Assembly: GCA_019114985.1 (NCBI GenBank)
Contig: DXEM01000039.1
Span: 1-64,000 of the forward strand
DNA: 64,000 nt
Origin: Candidatus Anaerostipes excrementavium
GTDB taxonomy: Bacteria > Bacillota > Clostridia > Lachnospirales > Lachnospiraceae
Reading direction: 5' to 3'
Translations under genes and position numbers: made by a program
The notes under the pieces: model-generated
The model's database searches: none
What the model was told of the DNA's origin: nothing
Seen by the model: only the letters and a program-made list of their open reading frames with translations
Shown: piece by piece, positions 23,868 to 32,676 of the stretch
How positions within the stretch are numbered: position 1 is the stretch's first letter
Layout of the letters: each line of letters opens with the position of its first letter

Positions 23868-23919
23868 AATTGGTGCTTATCGAGTATATTTATTTCTTCA
23901 AAAGCTTCTCTATCTTTAG
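23851..23919 (+). pseudogene. DUF4160-like N-terminal remnant
   Basis: 22 codons starting MPQIFKIGAYRVYLF with a strong AAGGAGG RBS 8 nt upstream, overlapping the previous gene. DUF4160 proteins begin much like this (MPxI, then a short beta strand) but run to about 80-90 residues. Here the frame stops at 23917-23919, so only the beginning remains. Confidence 0.45.
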
Positions 23920-23948
23920 TTCTGTAATTTCATCTAAACTCAAAAAGA

Positions 23949-23970
23949 GGACATATCTTCTGATATGTCC
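23949..23970. terminator. bidirectional terminator
   Basis: Perfect 9-bp stem GGACATATC-ttct-GATATGTCC, with A/T tracts on both sides, between the plus-strand small genes and the end of the alcohol dehydrogenase gene. Confidence 0.75.
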
Positions 23971-23998
23971 CCAATTGTTTTTTCCTTTTATGTATGTT

Positions 23999-25174
23999 CT
24001 AGAATGTTACATCTTTTCCATAGTAGATGCATTCTAATACTTTTTCCATATCTTCTACGGATGTTTCTCTCGGATTGGATCCTGTACATGCATCTCCCAC
24101 AGCACGCTCTGCGATCATATGTTTCTTCTCAAGGAATTCATCCTCTTTTACTCCAAAGTCTTTCAGGTTAGAAACAATATCCAAGCTTGCACGAAGTTTT
24201 CTTACTGCTTCGATCAGAGATAAAGTCAGAGCTTTGTCTGTCACACCAGGGAGTCCTAATTTCCTTGCGATCATTGCAAAGCGGTCTTCACATACCTTTG
24301 CATTGAACTGAATTACATATGGCAGATAAATCGCGTTGGCACATCCATGAGGAATATGTCCTGTCTCAAATACGGCTCCTGTCTTGTGTGCCAGAGAATG
24401 TACGATTCCAAGCAGTGCATTAGAAAATGCCATTCCTGCCAGGCACTGTGCGATATGCATATTTCCTCTTGCTTCCATATCTCCTTCATAAGAAGCTTTT
24501 AAGTTATCAAAAATCATCTCAATTGCCTGAAGCGCCAGTGGATCTGAGAATGGAGAATGTAATCCTGCTACGTATGCTTCGATTGCATGTGTCAAAGCAT
24601 CCATTCCTGTATGCGCTGTCAGAGTCGGCGGCATTGTCTCTGCTAATATCGGATCTACAATTGCAATATCCGGTGTGATCTCAAAATCAGCCAACGGATA
24701 TTTGATTCCTGCTGCATAATCTGTGATAACAGAGAATGCTGTTACTTCTGTTGCAGTTCCTGATGTAGACGGAATCGCGATAAATGTCGCTTTGTTTCTT
24801 AATTTCGGAATCGTGAACGGATCTTTGATATCATCAAATGTGGTTTCCGGATGCTCATAAAATACCCACATAGCTTTTGCAGCATCGATCGGTGATCCGC
24901 CGCCCATCGCAACGATCAAATCAGGTTCGAATTCCCGCATCGTCTCGGCACCTTTCATTACCGTCTCTACAGAAGGATCTGGCTCAATTCCTTCAATCAG
25001 TTTTGTCTCGATTCCTGCTTCCTTCAAATACTCTACTACCTTGTCAACAAATCCAAACCTCTTCATGGAACCTCCGCCCAGACAGAGGACTGCTTTCTTT
25101 CCTTTCAGTGTCTTTAAGGTTTCCAGAGAACCTTCTCCAAAATACAAGTCCCTTGGTAATGTAAATCTTCCCAT
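23999..25174 (-). CDS. iron-containing alcohol dehydrogenase
   Basis: A 391-residue group III alcohol dehydrogenase. The NAD(P) site is AMGGGSPIDAAKAMW. Metal ligands are in GMDALTHAIEAYVAG (Asp, His), GIVHSLAHKTGA and HIPHGCANAIYLP (His residues). IPSTSGTATEVTAFSVITD is typical of butanol/propanediol dehydrogenase relatives. It would reoxidise NAD(P)H by reducing short aldehydes in fermentation. The ATG at 25174 with AAAGGAG upstream is preferred over an upstream in-frame ATG. It is monocistronic, with its own promoter and repeated operator-like sequences. Confidence 0.88.
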   Translation of the reverse strand: MGRFTLPRDLYFGEGSLETLKTLKGKKAVLCLGGGSMKRFGFVDKVVEYLKEAGIETKLIEGIEPDPSVETVMKGAETMREFEPDLIVAMGGGSPIDAAKAMWVFYEHPETTFDDIKDPFTIPKLRNKATFIAIPSTSGTATEVTAFSVITDYAAGIKYPLADFEITPDIAIVDPILAETMPPTLTAHTGMDALTHAIEAYVAGLHSPFSDPLALQAIEMIFDNLKASYEGDMEARGNMHIAQCLAGMAFSNALLGIVHSLAHKTGAVFETGHIPHGCANAIYLPYVIQFNAKVCEDRFAMIARKLGLPGVTDKALTLSLIEAVRKLRASLDIVSNLKDFGVKEDEFLEKKHMIAERAVGDACTGSNPRETSVEDMEKVLECIYYGKDVTF

Positions 25175-25254
25175 AATCACTTCTCCTTTATGCTGCGGAA
25201 CTAACAGTTTTGTTTTCAATTATGACTGGTCATTCCATTGATGCCTACAATATT

Positions 25255-25282
25255 ATTATATATTTTTAACAATATTAATCAA
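25255..25282 (-). promoter_or_regulatory. promoter of the alcohol dehydrogenase gene
   Basis: On the minus strand TTGATT (25277-25282) and TATAAT (25255-25260) with a 16-bp spacer, about 80 bp upstream of the ATG. Confidence 0.6.
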
Positions 25283-25316
25283 GTGATTCTTTGGTATTTT
25301 ATATATTTTTAACAAT
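25256..25316. repeat. 18-bp direct repeats over the adh promoter
   Basis: TTATATATTTTTAACAAT occurs at 25256-25273 and again at 25299-25316, 43 bp apart (about four helical turns). On the minus strand each reads ATTGTTAAAAATATATAA, which contains a TTGTTAA half-site like that of the Rex repressor. The left copy covers the -10 and spacer. Confidence 0.5.
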
Positions 25317-25324
25317 TTCTCAAT

Positions 25325-25990
25325 TTATTTCGTTTTCTTGCTCTCCAAAAACGCATCGAGTCCTTTTTTCCTCAGCTTACATGCCGGACATTCCCCGCAT
25401 CCATCGCCCATGACGCCATTATAGCAGGTCAAAGTCTCATTCCGAATGATATCAAATACCCCCAAGCGATCCGCCAATGCCCATGTTTCTTTCTTGTCTA
25501 TCCACATCAATGGGGTGATCACTTCAAATTCATAATCCATCGCCAATGTAAGCGTCGTCTCTAAAGAAGAGATAAATACATGACGGCAATCCGGATATCC
25601 GCTGAAATCACTTTGGGATACACCGGTCACTAATACGTGAATTCCTCTTTGCTTGGCGAAAACAGCTGCGAACGTCAAAAATAACATATTTCGTCCGTCC
25701 ACAAAGGAGTTCGGCGTTCCTTCCTCCGGTGCATCATGATCTACTTCTATTTCCGTTCTGGTAAGGGAATTTGGCGCCAGCTGATTTAACAGCGCCATAT
25801 CTAAAATATGATGTTCCATTCCATGTTCTTTACAGATCTGTTTTGCACACTCCAGTTCTTTGACATGTTTTTGTCCATAATCAAAAGAAAGTGCTATGAC
25901 TTCTTTGTATTTCTGTTTTGCCCAGAACAGGCATGTTGTACTGTCTTGTCCGCCGCTGAATACAACGACAGCTTTTGTAGGTTTTCCCAT
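25325..25990 (-). CDS. queC: 7-cyano-7-deazaguanine synthase
   Basis: A 221-residue enzyme converting 7-carboxy-7-deazaguanine to preQ0 with ATP and ammonia. The N-terminal PP-loop [15 protein letters not shown] is the ATP-binding motif. The C-terminal zinc site is [15 protein letters not shown] with an upstream Cys in LTCYNG. The length is normal. It is the last gene of the queuosine-precursor operon, 15 bp after folE. Confidence 0.95.
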   Translation of the reverse strand: MGKPTKAVVVFSGGQDSTTCLFWAKQKYKEVIALSFDYGQKHVKELECAKQICKEHGMEHHILDMALLNQLAPNSLTRTEIEVDHDAPEEGTPNSFVDGRNMLFLTFAAVFAKQRGIHVLVTGVSQSDFSGYPDCRHVFISSLETTLTLAMDYEFEVITPLMWIDKKETWALADRLGVFDIIRNETLTCYNGVMGDGCGECPACKLRKKGLDAFLESKKTK

Positions 25991-26005
25991 GGTCTTTTTC
26001 TCCTT

Positions 26006-26593
26006 TTATTTTGCTGCTTGTGTCAGAAAATGCCACCGCAGCATATCATCTGTCTCAAATGCCCCCCGAAGGGTCGTTGTTACCGTTTTCGCATTATTTT
26101 TCTTGATGCCTCTGGCGCTCATACAGCTATGACACCCTTCCAGATAGACTGCTACATCCTCACACTGCGCCACTTCCATGATGATTTCGGCGATATCGCT
26201 TCCGATCCTCTCCTGAAGCTGCAGCCGCTTGCCTACCATATCACAGATTCTTGCAATCTTGCTAAGTCCTAATACTTTTCCTTTTGGAAGATACGCAACG
26301 GATACCTTCATATCATACATCAACGCCATATGATGCTCACAGTAGCTGAACATATCGATATCTTTCACAAGAACCATATCTCTGTGATCTTTCACTGCCA
26401 AATCATCCTCAAATGTTTTTGAAAACATTTCCGCAATTTCATGATTAGAATAATTCATTCCTTCGAAAACTTCTTCATACATCCTTGCAACACGATCCGG
26501 GGTCTCCTTAAGCCCCTCTCGCTCCGGATCATCTCCCAAGGCGATCAAAATGCCTTTGATATGTTCTTTGATTGCTTCTTTATCAATTGCCAT
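26006..26593 (-). CDS. folE: GTP cyclohydrolase I
   Basis: A 195-residue enzyme making 7,8-dihydroneopterin triphosphate from GTP. Zinc and active-site residues are in [13 protein letters not shown] (Cys, His, His) and in [25 protein letters not shown] and [12 protein letters not shown] are conserved. In this operon its product feeds QueD, so here it serves queuosine synthesis, and probably folate too. Confidence 0.95.
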   Translation of the reverse strand: MAIDKEAIKEHIKGILIALGDDPEREGLKETPDRVARMYEEVFEGMNYSNHEIAEMFSKTFEDDLAVKDHRDMVLVKDIDMFSYCEHHMALMYDMKVSVAYLPKGKVLGLSKIARICDMVGKRLQLQERIGSDIAEIIMEVAQCEDVAVYLEGCHSCMSARGIKKNNAKTVTTTLRGAFETDDMLRWHFLTQAAK

Positions 26594-26602
26594 AATTTCC
26601 TC

Positions 26603-27271
26603 CTACACTCCGGTTTTATCCGGATCCCAGACCACTTTGTGGATCTGAATCTGAAATCTTACTTTTGTTAAATGTTCTTCTTTCATATACTCTACGATTC
26701 GCTCTGGCTCAATGGCTCCAAATACCGGACTAAAATATACAATCGCTCGTTCGCACAGAGAAAAACGATCTATGATCTCTTTCGCTCTTGTCAAGTCTTC
26801 TTCACTGCCGATTACAAACTTCACAACGTCCCAAGGTTTCAGATATTCCATATTTTCTAAACACATGGATTCTTCCATATTGCTGGAAGGCAATTTGTAA
26901 TCCATGGTCATCGTAAATCTGGCATCTCTTTCTCGAAACATACGGATTGGGACGCTTCCATTGGTTTCAATCTCTAATTCTACCTGGGGCAGCATCAAAA
27001 TACTTCCGATCAATTCTCCGATATTTTCATCGAGCAGCGGTTCCCCTCCGGTCAAAGTCACCAGAAGGACGCCGGATTCCTTGATCCTGTCCACAATCTG
27101 TGCCGCTGTCATAAGTTCATACGGAGTTTTCCGTTCGTTAGCCCATGTTGTATCACAGTAGGAGCAGTTTAGATTACATCCTTTTAAGCGAACGAACATT
27201 GCCAATCTTCCTGCTTTTTTCCCTTCTCCATTTATACTTACAAATGTTTCTGCTACTTGAAATGCTTCCAT
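26603..27271 (-). CDS. queE: 7-carboxy-7-deazaguanine synthase (radical SAM)
   Basis: A 222-residue radical-SAM enzyme that contracts carboxy-tetrahydropterin to 7-carboxy-7-deazaguanine. The cluster motif is CNLNCSYCDTTWA (CxxxCxxC), preceded by SINGEGKKAGRLAMFVRL. TLTGGEPLLDENIGEL is the SAM-binding GGE motif. The gene starts 2 nt after the queD stop. The stop codon is TAG, showing the host uses TAG as a terminator. Confidence 0.94.
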   Translation of the reverse strand: MEAFQVAETFVSINGEGKKAGRLAMFVRLKGCNLNCSYCDTTWANERKTPYELMTAAQIVDRIKESGVLLVTLTGGEPLLDENIGELIGSILMLPQVELEIETNGSVPIRMFRERDARFTMTMDYKLPSSNMEESMCLENMEYLKPWDVVKFVIGSEEDLTRAKEIIDRFSLCERAIVYFSPVFGAIEPERIVEYMKEEHLTKVRFQIQIHKVVWDPDKTGV

Positions 27272-27273
27272 CT

Positions 27274-27693
27274 TTATTCACCATACCCTGCCATATTATT
27301 CGGCGTCTCATAAACCTTGACCAGACAGACCTGATATTCTTTTTCTTTCATTCTGTCATAAAAATATTTTGCAAAGTTTTCCGCCGTCGGCCGAAAGTCT
27401 ACCTGTATGATACGGAAATCTTCCTCTGCCAAGGCTTCCATCGTTTTTTCTTTTAAACTCCCTGTTTCTATGATCAGGCAATGATCAAATTCATCTGCCA
27501 GATCTTTCACATCTTTTTTCAATTCTCCAAAATCCACGACCATTCCACGGATCTGTCCTTCTTCTTCCAGCTTTTCACTGCTTACCGTCACTTCCAGCTT
27601 CCATCGGTGGCCATGAAGATTGCTGCATTTCCCTTGATATCCTGCCAAAAAATGAGCAGAATCAAAAGAAGCATGTGTCGTTAATTGATACAT
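27274..27693 (-). CDS. queD: 6-carboxy-tetrahydropterin synthase
   Basis: A 139-residue member of the PTPS family. Zinc ligands are the His in FDSAHFLAGYQGKCSNLHGHRW (His, and HxH). The Cys of KCSNLHGH is the catalytic residue. Later motifs are VVDFGELKKDVK and FDHCLII. It is the first gene of queD-queE-folE-queC and lies directly behind a leader with a riboswitch-like hairpin and a terminator. Confidence 0.94.
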   Translation of the reverse strand: MYQLTTHASFDSAHFLAGYQGKCSNLHGHRWKLEVTVSSEKLEEEGQIRGMVVDFGELKKDVKDLADEFDHCLIIETGSLKEKTMEALAEEDFRIIQVDFRPTAENFAKYFYDRMKEKEYQVCLVKVYETPNNMAGYGE

Positions 27694-27755
27694 CTTTTTT
27701 CCTTTCTTATCGAATATAAAAGAATCCCTCTTTACAGGAATCTTCTATGAAATAA

Positions 27756-27786
27756 AAAGGGTACAGATTCTCGTACCTGTACCCTT
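27756..27786 (-). terminator. regulated terminator in the queD leader
   Basis: AAGGGTACAG and CTGTACCCTT form a 10-bp stem followed on the minus strand by a T-run. It lies 63 bp before queD, inside the transcript leader, so it is an attenuator rather than an end-of-operon terminator. Confidence 0.8.
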
Positions 27787-27830
27787 AACATCTTCATGCA
27801 TTCCAGCGAAGAACTTCTCCGCTTTTTAGG

Positions 27831-27874
27831 TCCTAGTTTTATTTATAGACAGGATGGTACGAATGAACTGTCTG
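27831..27874 (-). promoter_or_regulatory. preQ1-I-like riboswitch
   Basis: The minus-strand leader has a stem CAGACAG/CTGTCTA with a loop beginning TTC, followed by an A-rich stretch ending AAAACTAGGA. This is the size and layout of preQ1 class I aptamers (short stem, A-rich tail ending near CUA). It is followed by a terminator and then queD, the expected regulon. The pseudoknot pairing could not be settled by eye, so the subclass is uncertain. Confidence 0.55.
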
Positions 27875-27892
27875 ATTCACTTAATCTTGTCA

Positions 27893-27921
27893 AGTATAAC
27901 ACCATTTTGTGAAAATAGCAA
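27893..27921 (-). promoter_or_regulatory. promoter of the que operon
   Basis: Minus-strand TTGCTA (27916-27921) and TATACT (27893-27898) with a 17-bp spacer. Transcription would begin just before the riboswitch-like stem. Confidence 0.6.
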
Positions 27922-27943
27922 ATAGAGATTTTCAGTATGTTCT

Positions 27944-28360
27944 CTATAGGATCTCTCCTTTTTTAATTCTCTTAGCTAATTCCATCACTTTCTCATAAAT
28001 TCCTTTGATTGTTTTTTGAAATTCTTCATCACTTTTCCCGGTAGGATCACTTAACCCCCAGTCTTCTCGATATCGGCACGGCAGATACGGACAACTCACA
28101 TTGCATCCCATCGTTATGACAATATCTACAGACGGTATATCTGAAATTAATTTTGAATATTGTGATGCTTCCATATCAAGTTGATATAACTCTTTCATCC
28201 ATCGGACAGCGTCTTGATTGATTTGTGGTTTTGTCTCTGTACCGGCCGAATAACTTTCAAATATATTAGAAGCAAACGCTTTTCCTAACGCTTCTGCTAT
28301 TTGACTGCGGCATGAATTATGAACACAAATAAATGCAACTTTCGGCAATCGATGATTCAT
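27944..28360 (-). CDS. arsC: arsenate reductase (thioredoxin-linked, LMW-phosphatase fold)
   Basis: A 138-residue protein. The P-loop CVHNSCRSQ at residues 12-20 binds arsenate. The downstream redox cysteines lie in ITMGCNVSCPYLPC, where thioredoxin-type ArsC enzymes carry their second and third cysteines, and DWGLSDPTGKSDEEF holds the catalytic Asp-Pro. It is alone: no arsR, arsB or acr3 gene is adjacent. A related protein-tyrosine phosphatase activity cannot be excluded. Confidence 0.85.
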   Translation of the reverse strand: MNHRLPKVAFICVHNSCRSQIAEALGKAFASNIFESYSAGTETKPQINQDAVRWMKELYQLDMEASQYSKLISDIPSVDIVITMGCNVSCPYLPCRYREDWGLSDPTGKSDEEFQKTIKGIYEKVMELAKRIKKGEIL

Positions 28361-28413
28361 TTTTTATACCTCACTTCCTCATAATGATCGTTAAAAAAGA
28401 TGCAGTGAGTGCT

Positions 28414-30366
28414 TTATGCCTTTTTTAGCGGACGTTTCATCACAGACATGATCAGCATTCCGATTACGGCTCCGACTGCAACAGATACCAAATACATCAA
28501 AGGATTCGTTATAACTCCGATAACGAAGATTCCTCCATGCGGCACAGGCAGTCCACATTCAAATGCCATAGAAAGAGCCCCTGCTGCCGCAGAACCAATG
28601 ATACATGGAGGCAGAATATGAAGCGGATCTCCCGCCGCAAATGGAATGGCCCCTTCTGTATTAAAAGATAATCCCATAATATAATTTACAATTCCAGATT
28701 TTCTTTCACTTTCCGTAAATCGATTCTTAAAGAATGTCGTACATAAAGCGATCGCCAAAGGCGGTACCATTCCGCCGGCCATGACCGCTGCCATGATTGC
28801 ATACTGTGCTGAACCAGCATTCAAAACGGTAAGCTGTGCTGTCCCAAAGACGTAAGCTGCTTTGTTAAATGGACCGCCCATATCAACAGACATCATGCCG
28901 CCAAGAATTGCTCCCAACAAAATAGAGCTGGTTTTGCCCATAGAAGAAAGGAAATGATTCAGCGCAGCATTGACTGCTCCAGCCGCTGGATTCACTGCAA
29001 TCATAATCACACCTGTAATCAAAACACCACATACAGGGAACAGCAGCATAGGTTTTAAGCCTTCCAAAGCACTTGGAATCTTGTCAAAGAGCTTTTTTAA
29101 AATAACGACAATATATCCGCCGAGAAAACCTGCCAGCAAAGCACCGATAAATCCAGATGAAATTGCCGTTGAAGAATCATAGGACATTACATTGGAGAAT
29201 GTATATCCGCCATTTGCCAAAGCTCCGCCGACAAAACCGACCGCAAGTCCCGGACGATCTGCAATGCTCATGGAGATGAATCCAGCCAGAATCGGCAGCA
29301 TAAATCCAAACGCCTGCTCTCCAATTGTCTTTAAGACAGCCGCTAAAAGCGTATTTTTGCCAAAGTTTGCAGGATTCATCGCCGGGTCATCGAACAAGTA
29401 AGCCAGAGCGATCAAGATTCCGCCGCCGACAACAAATGGCAGCATATGGGAAACGCCATTCATCAAATGCTTGTAAATCTGTCTTCCGATTCCCTCTCCT
29501 TCTCCGGTATCTTCTTCCTCTGCTGCGCCGGAATGATGATATGTCGGTGCATTGTGATCTAAGATTGCTTGAATTAACTCTTCCGGTTTATTGATTCCAT
29601 CAGAAACCTTCGTCTGCAGCACCTGTTTTCCTTCAAATCTTGCCATCTCCACATTCTTGTCCGCAGCAACAATGATTCCCTCACATCTTTCGATTTCCTC
29701 TTTGGTCAGAATGTTTTTTGCACCGGCAGAACCATTGGTTTCCGCTTTCAGAGCATATCCCATTTCTTTTGCTTTATTTTCCAATGACTCCGCAGCCATA
29801 AATGTATGGGCAATCCCCGTTGGACAAGCAGTGACCGCTAAGATCTGATAATCTCCTGTTTTTGCTGAAACTGCTTCCTCATGATTATCAGAAACTTCTT
29901 CCGGAAATTTTTCTGATTCTTTTTGATCGATTAATTTTAAATATTCTTCTTTTGTTTTTGCATTTAAAAGATTAGCTTTAAATTCCGGATCCATCAAAAT
30001 AGTTGATAATCTTGCCAATGCCTCAAGATGCAGATCGCTTCCTTCTGCCGGCGCCGCGATCATGAAGAAAACATCTGACGGTTCTCCGTCCATCGCCTCA
30101 TAGTCCACACCATCCGGAACCGTCATGGAAGCCAATCCAGGTTTTGCCACAGCTTTATTCTTTGCATGAGGAATGGCAATTCCTCCTCCGATCCCTGTAG
30201 TTCCTGTTGCTTCTCTGGCAAGAATCCCTTTTTTATACTCTTCTCTATCCGTAATATTGCCACCCTTTGTCATCAAATCAATCAAGTAATCAATTGCTTC
30301 GTCTTTGCTGCTGACCTTTACGCCCAGATCAATGGTCACATCTTGCAGCAATTCTGTAATTCTCAT
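28414..30366 (-). CDS. fruA: fructose-type PTS permease, fused IIA-IIB-IIC
   Basis: A 650-residue permease that imports and phosphorylates fructose (or a related hexose). IIA (about 1-145) has the phosphorylated His in GGGIAIPHAKNKAV. IIB (about 172-265) has the active Cys in AVTACPTGIAHTF. IIC (about 305-645) has eight or more membrane segments, beginning MNGVSHMLPFVVGGGILIAL. The usual partners fruR and fruK are not adjacent, so the substrate is inferred. The RBS GGGAGG precedes the ATG. Confidence 0.9.
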   Translation of the reverse strand: MRITELLQDVTIDLGVKVSSKDEAIDYLIDLMTKGGNITDREEYKKGILAREATGTTGIGGGIAIPHAKNKAVAKPGLASMTVPDGVDYEAMDGEPSDVFFMIAAPAEGSDLHLEALARLSTILMDPEFKANLLNAKTKEEYLKLIDQKESEKFPEEVSDNHEEAVSAKTGDYQILAVTACPTGIAHTFMAAESLENKAKEMGYALKAETNGSAGAKNILTKEEIERCEGIIVAADKNVEMARFEGKQVLQTKVSDGINKPEELIQAILDHNAPTYHHSGAAEEEDTGEGEGIGRQIYKHLMNGVSHMLPFVVGGGILIALAYLFDDPAMNPANFGKNTLLAAVLKTIGEQAFGFMLPILAGFISMSIADRPGLAVGFVGGALANGGYTFSNVMSYDSSTAISSGFIGALLAGFLGGYIVVILKKLFDKIPSALEGLKPMLLFPVCGVLITGVIMIAVNPAAGAVNAALNHFLSSMGKTSSILLGAILGGMMSVDMGGPFNKAAYVFGTAQLTVLNAGSAQYAIMAAVMAGGMVPPLAIALCTTFFKNRFTESERKSGIVNYIMGLSFNTEGAIPFAAGDPLHILPPCIIGSAAAGALSMAFECGLPVPHGGIFVIGVITNPLMYLVSVAVGAVIGMLIMSVMKRPLKKA

Positions 30367-30490
30367 ACGTGTTATCCTCCCTTTTTTTGTTATTATACCA
30401 CTATTTTAATCCCTTTGCCGTTTTAAAAGTATGAGAACAATTTATTTTACAAATCCCCTTTTGTACTATATACTAATCAAATGGAAGAAC

Positions 30491-30512
30491 TTCGTCGAGT
30501 CACATCGACGAA
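30491..30512 (+). promoter_or_regulatory. hairpin in the leader of the AGCS symporter gene
   Basis: TTCGTCGA-gtcaca-TCGACGAA, a perfect 8-bp inverted repeat 21 bp upstream of the symporter start codon and just before its RBS. Could be an operator or an RNA element. Confidence 0.4.
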
Positions 30513-30533
30513 AACAATAGAAAGGGACATATT

Positions 30534-31931
30534 ATGTTTATTTTTCACGCCATCTATCACATTTTATGGGGAGATCTGATCACGATTCCTCTGCCGGGCG
30601 GAAGTTCACTTGGACTCTCTCTACTGGTCTTGATTTTAATACCATCCGGAATTTACTTTACCATTCGTACCAAATTCCTGCCATTTCGTCTATTTCCTGA
30701 AATGATCCATGTTGTTATGGAAGATAATAAAACAACTTCCAAAGAAGGATCGATTTCTGGCATCCAGGCGCTTATCGTATCGACTGCATGCCGAGTAGGA
30801 ACCGGTAATCTGATCGGTGTTGTAGCCGCTATTTCTGCCGGAGGGGCCGGAGCCGTCTTTTGGATGTGGCTGATCGCTATCTTTAATGCTTCTACCGCTT
30901 TCATCGAAGCTACCTTGGCACAAATGTACAAAGAAAAAGATCCTCTGTATGGAGGATACCGGGGAGGTCCCGCATATTATATTCATCACTTGTTCCAAAA
31001 GAAAAACAAAAGAAAACGGCGCCCGATCATTGCAATCTTATTTGCAATTTCAGGTCTCATTTGCTGGTTTGGAATTAGTCAGGTCATTGGGAATTCCATT
31101 TCCTCTGCCTTTGAAAACGCTTTTCAGATTCCGCCGCTTTACTCCACGATCGTCCTCGTAGCAGTTGCGGCTGTTATCGTTCTGCGAAAAAATACAACGG
31201 TAAAAGTCCTGGACCGCATCGTTCCAATCATGGCCGCTTTTTATTTTTTCATTACTTTGTTTATCATCGGAAAAAATATAACCCTCCTTCCATCTGTTTT
31301 TCAACGGATTTTTATGGAAGCGTTCGGCTTTCGCCAGGCAGTCGCAGGCGGAATTGGAGCAGTTATCATGAATGGAGTAAAACGAGGATTATTTTCCAAT
31401 GAAGCCGGTTCCGGTTCTGCTCCTTGTGCAGCGGCAGCCGCGGACATCGATCATCCGGCGAAGGAAGGGCTTTTACAGGCTCTCGGAGTCTTTATCGATA
31501 CTTTGCTGATCTGCAGCTGTTCCGCCATGATCATGCTGATGACTCCGGAAAATCTGATCCATGGATTGGAAGGAATGGATCTTTTGCAGGCTTCTATGCA
31601 ATACCATTTAGGAGATTTCGGTACAATCTTCATCGCCGTGATCTTATGGCTGTTCAGCTTTTCCACTTTCCTTGGCATCTTATTCTATGCCCGCCCAAAT
31701 ATTGCTTATTTATTTGGGGACCGCTGGATCTTTCAAACAATCTATAAGGTCTTTGCCCTTGTGATGCTGTTTATCGGAGGTCTGGCTGCTTATACCTTTG
31801 TTTGGGACTTGGGTGACATCGGAGTGGGACTGATGACAATCTTTAATATGATTGCCCTATTCCCTCTGGCGCCAAAAGCATTGGCAAAATTAAAAGAATA
31901 CGAAACCATCCGCAAACAGAAAAGAAGTTAA
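30534..31931 (+). CDS. sodium:alanine (AGCS) symporter
   Basis: A 465-residue membrane protein with about 10 transmembrane segments. Family signatures are GTGNLIGVVAAISAGGAGAVFWMW, YRGGPAYYIHHLF and SNEAGSGSAPCAAAAA. It imports alanine or glycine with sodium. It is the only plus-strand gene in this stretch and is bracketed by a leader hairpin and a bidirectional terminator, so it is monocistronic. The exact amino acid cannot be read from the sequence. Confidence 0.9.
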   Translation: MFIFHAIYHILWGDLITIPLPGGSSLGLSLLVLILIPSGIYFTIRTKFLPFRLFPEMIHVVMEDNKTTSKEGSISGIQALIVSTACRVGTGNLIGVVAAISAGGAGAVFWMWLIAIFNASTAFIEATLAQMYKEKDPLYGGYRGGPAYYIHHLFQKKNKRKRRPIIAILFAISGLICWFGISQVIGNSISSAFENAFQIPPLYSTIVLVAVAAVIVLRKNTTVKVLDRIVPIMAAFYFFITLFIIGKNITLLPSVFQRIFMEAFGFRQAVAGGIGAVIMNGVKRGLFSNEAGSGSAPCAAAAADIDHPAKEGLLQALGVFIDTLLICSCSAMIMLMTPENLIHGLEGMDLLQASMQYHLGDFGTIFIAVILWLFSFSTFLGILFYARPNIAYLFGDRWIFQTIYKVFALVMLFIGGLAAYTFVWDLGDIGVGLMTIFNMIALFPLAPKALAKLKEYETIRKQKRS

Positions 31932-31987
31932 AAAAATAGAAGGAACTTCCTTTGATCACAATGATCTTTGGAATTCCTTCTATTTTT
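31932..31987. terminator. bidirectional terminator
   Basis: AAAATAGAAGGAA and TTCCTTCTATTTT arms flank a GATCA-containing centre between the convergent AGCS and ccdA-like genes, with A and T tracts on the two outer sides. Confidence 0.85.
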
Positions 31988-32676
31988 TAGTCTCCAATCA
32001 GCATATAAATACCAATCAATAACATCAAAGCACCAAGTACGCCTTTAAATACCTTTGAGGTAAGATTTGCAGCCGTTCCATCCAGGCGGTTGGCAAACCC
32101 TACCGACGTCCCGGCGATCGCTATGATGATTCCGTGTCCGATGGAATAACAAAGCAATAAAACTGCTCCCAGCAGATAATTCTCACTTTGAGCCGCAATC
32201 GCAAGCAGCATAAGAATGACCGGCGCCGCACAGTGAGAAGAAAAGATTCCCCCGATCATGCCAATAAAAAAGGCACCGACAAATCCCTGCTTTCCATTTC
32301 CGGCTAATCCATGCACATGAGGGATCAAATGAATCACGCCCCACATCTGAAGCCCCATCAAAATGACCAGAATCCCCAGAATCATATGGAGAATCTCTGA
32401 ATGTCCAATGACATGGCCAACCGCAGAAGCAATAAAACCAAGACAAATAAACGTAACGGCTGCTCCTGCTGCAAATGTCATAGAAAGCAGCAGCGCCCTG
32501 CGATTATCTTTGATCTCGTCGCCATCTGCCGTTACATATCCGGTTACAAGCGGAATATTTGACAAAGCACACGGGGTCAGCGATGTAAAAATTCCTGCGA
32601 TCAACGCAAACAGCGGACCCACCCATAAATTTCCGTCAATCATCTCAATAATATTTCTTGAAAAAGTTTCTAACAT
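31987..32676 (-). CDS. CcdA-type thiol-disulfide membrane transporter
   Basis: A 229-residue membrane protein with six predicted segments. Characteristic are FTSLTPCALSNIPLV near the N-terminus and FSSHCAAPVILMLLA in the middle; each contributes one Cys of the redox pair moving electrons across the membrane (DsbD/CcdA family). The ATG at 32676 with AAGGTGG 8 nt upstream is preferred over the GTG at 32688. No cytochrome c genes or thioredoxin-like partner is adjacent, so the acceptor is unknown. Confidence 0.82.
   Translation of the reverse strand: MLETFSRNIIEMIDGNLWVGPLFALIAGIFTSLTPCALSNIPLVTGYVTADGDEIKDNRRALLLSMTFAAGAAVTFICLGFIASAVGHVIGHSEILHMILGILVILMGLQMWGVIHLIPHVHGLAGNGKQGFVGAFFIGMIGGIFSSHCAAPVILMLLAIAAQSENYLLGAVLLLCYSIGHGIIIAIAGTSVGFANRLDGTAANLTSKVFKGVLGALMLLIGIYMLIGD

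Noticed and set aside
25256-25316. CRISPR repeat-spacer unit
   Set aside because: Only two copies, AT-rich, overlapping a promoter, no cas genes; better read as regulatory repeats.
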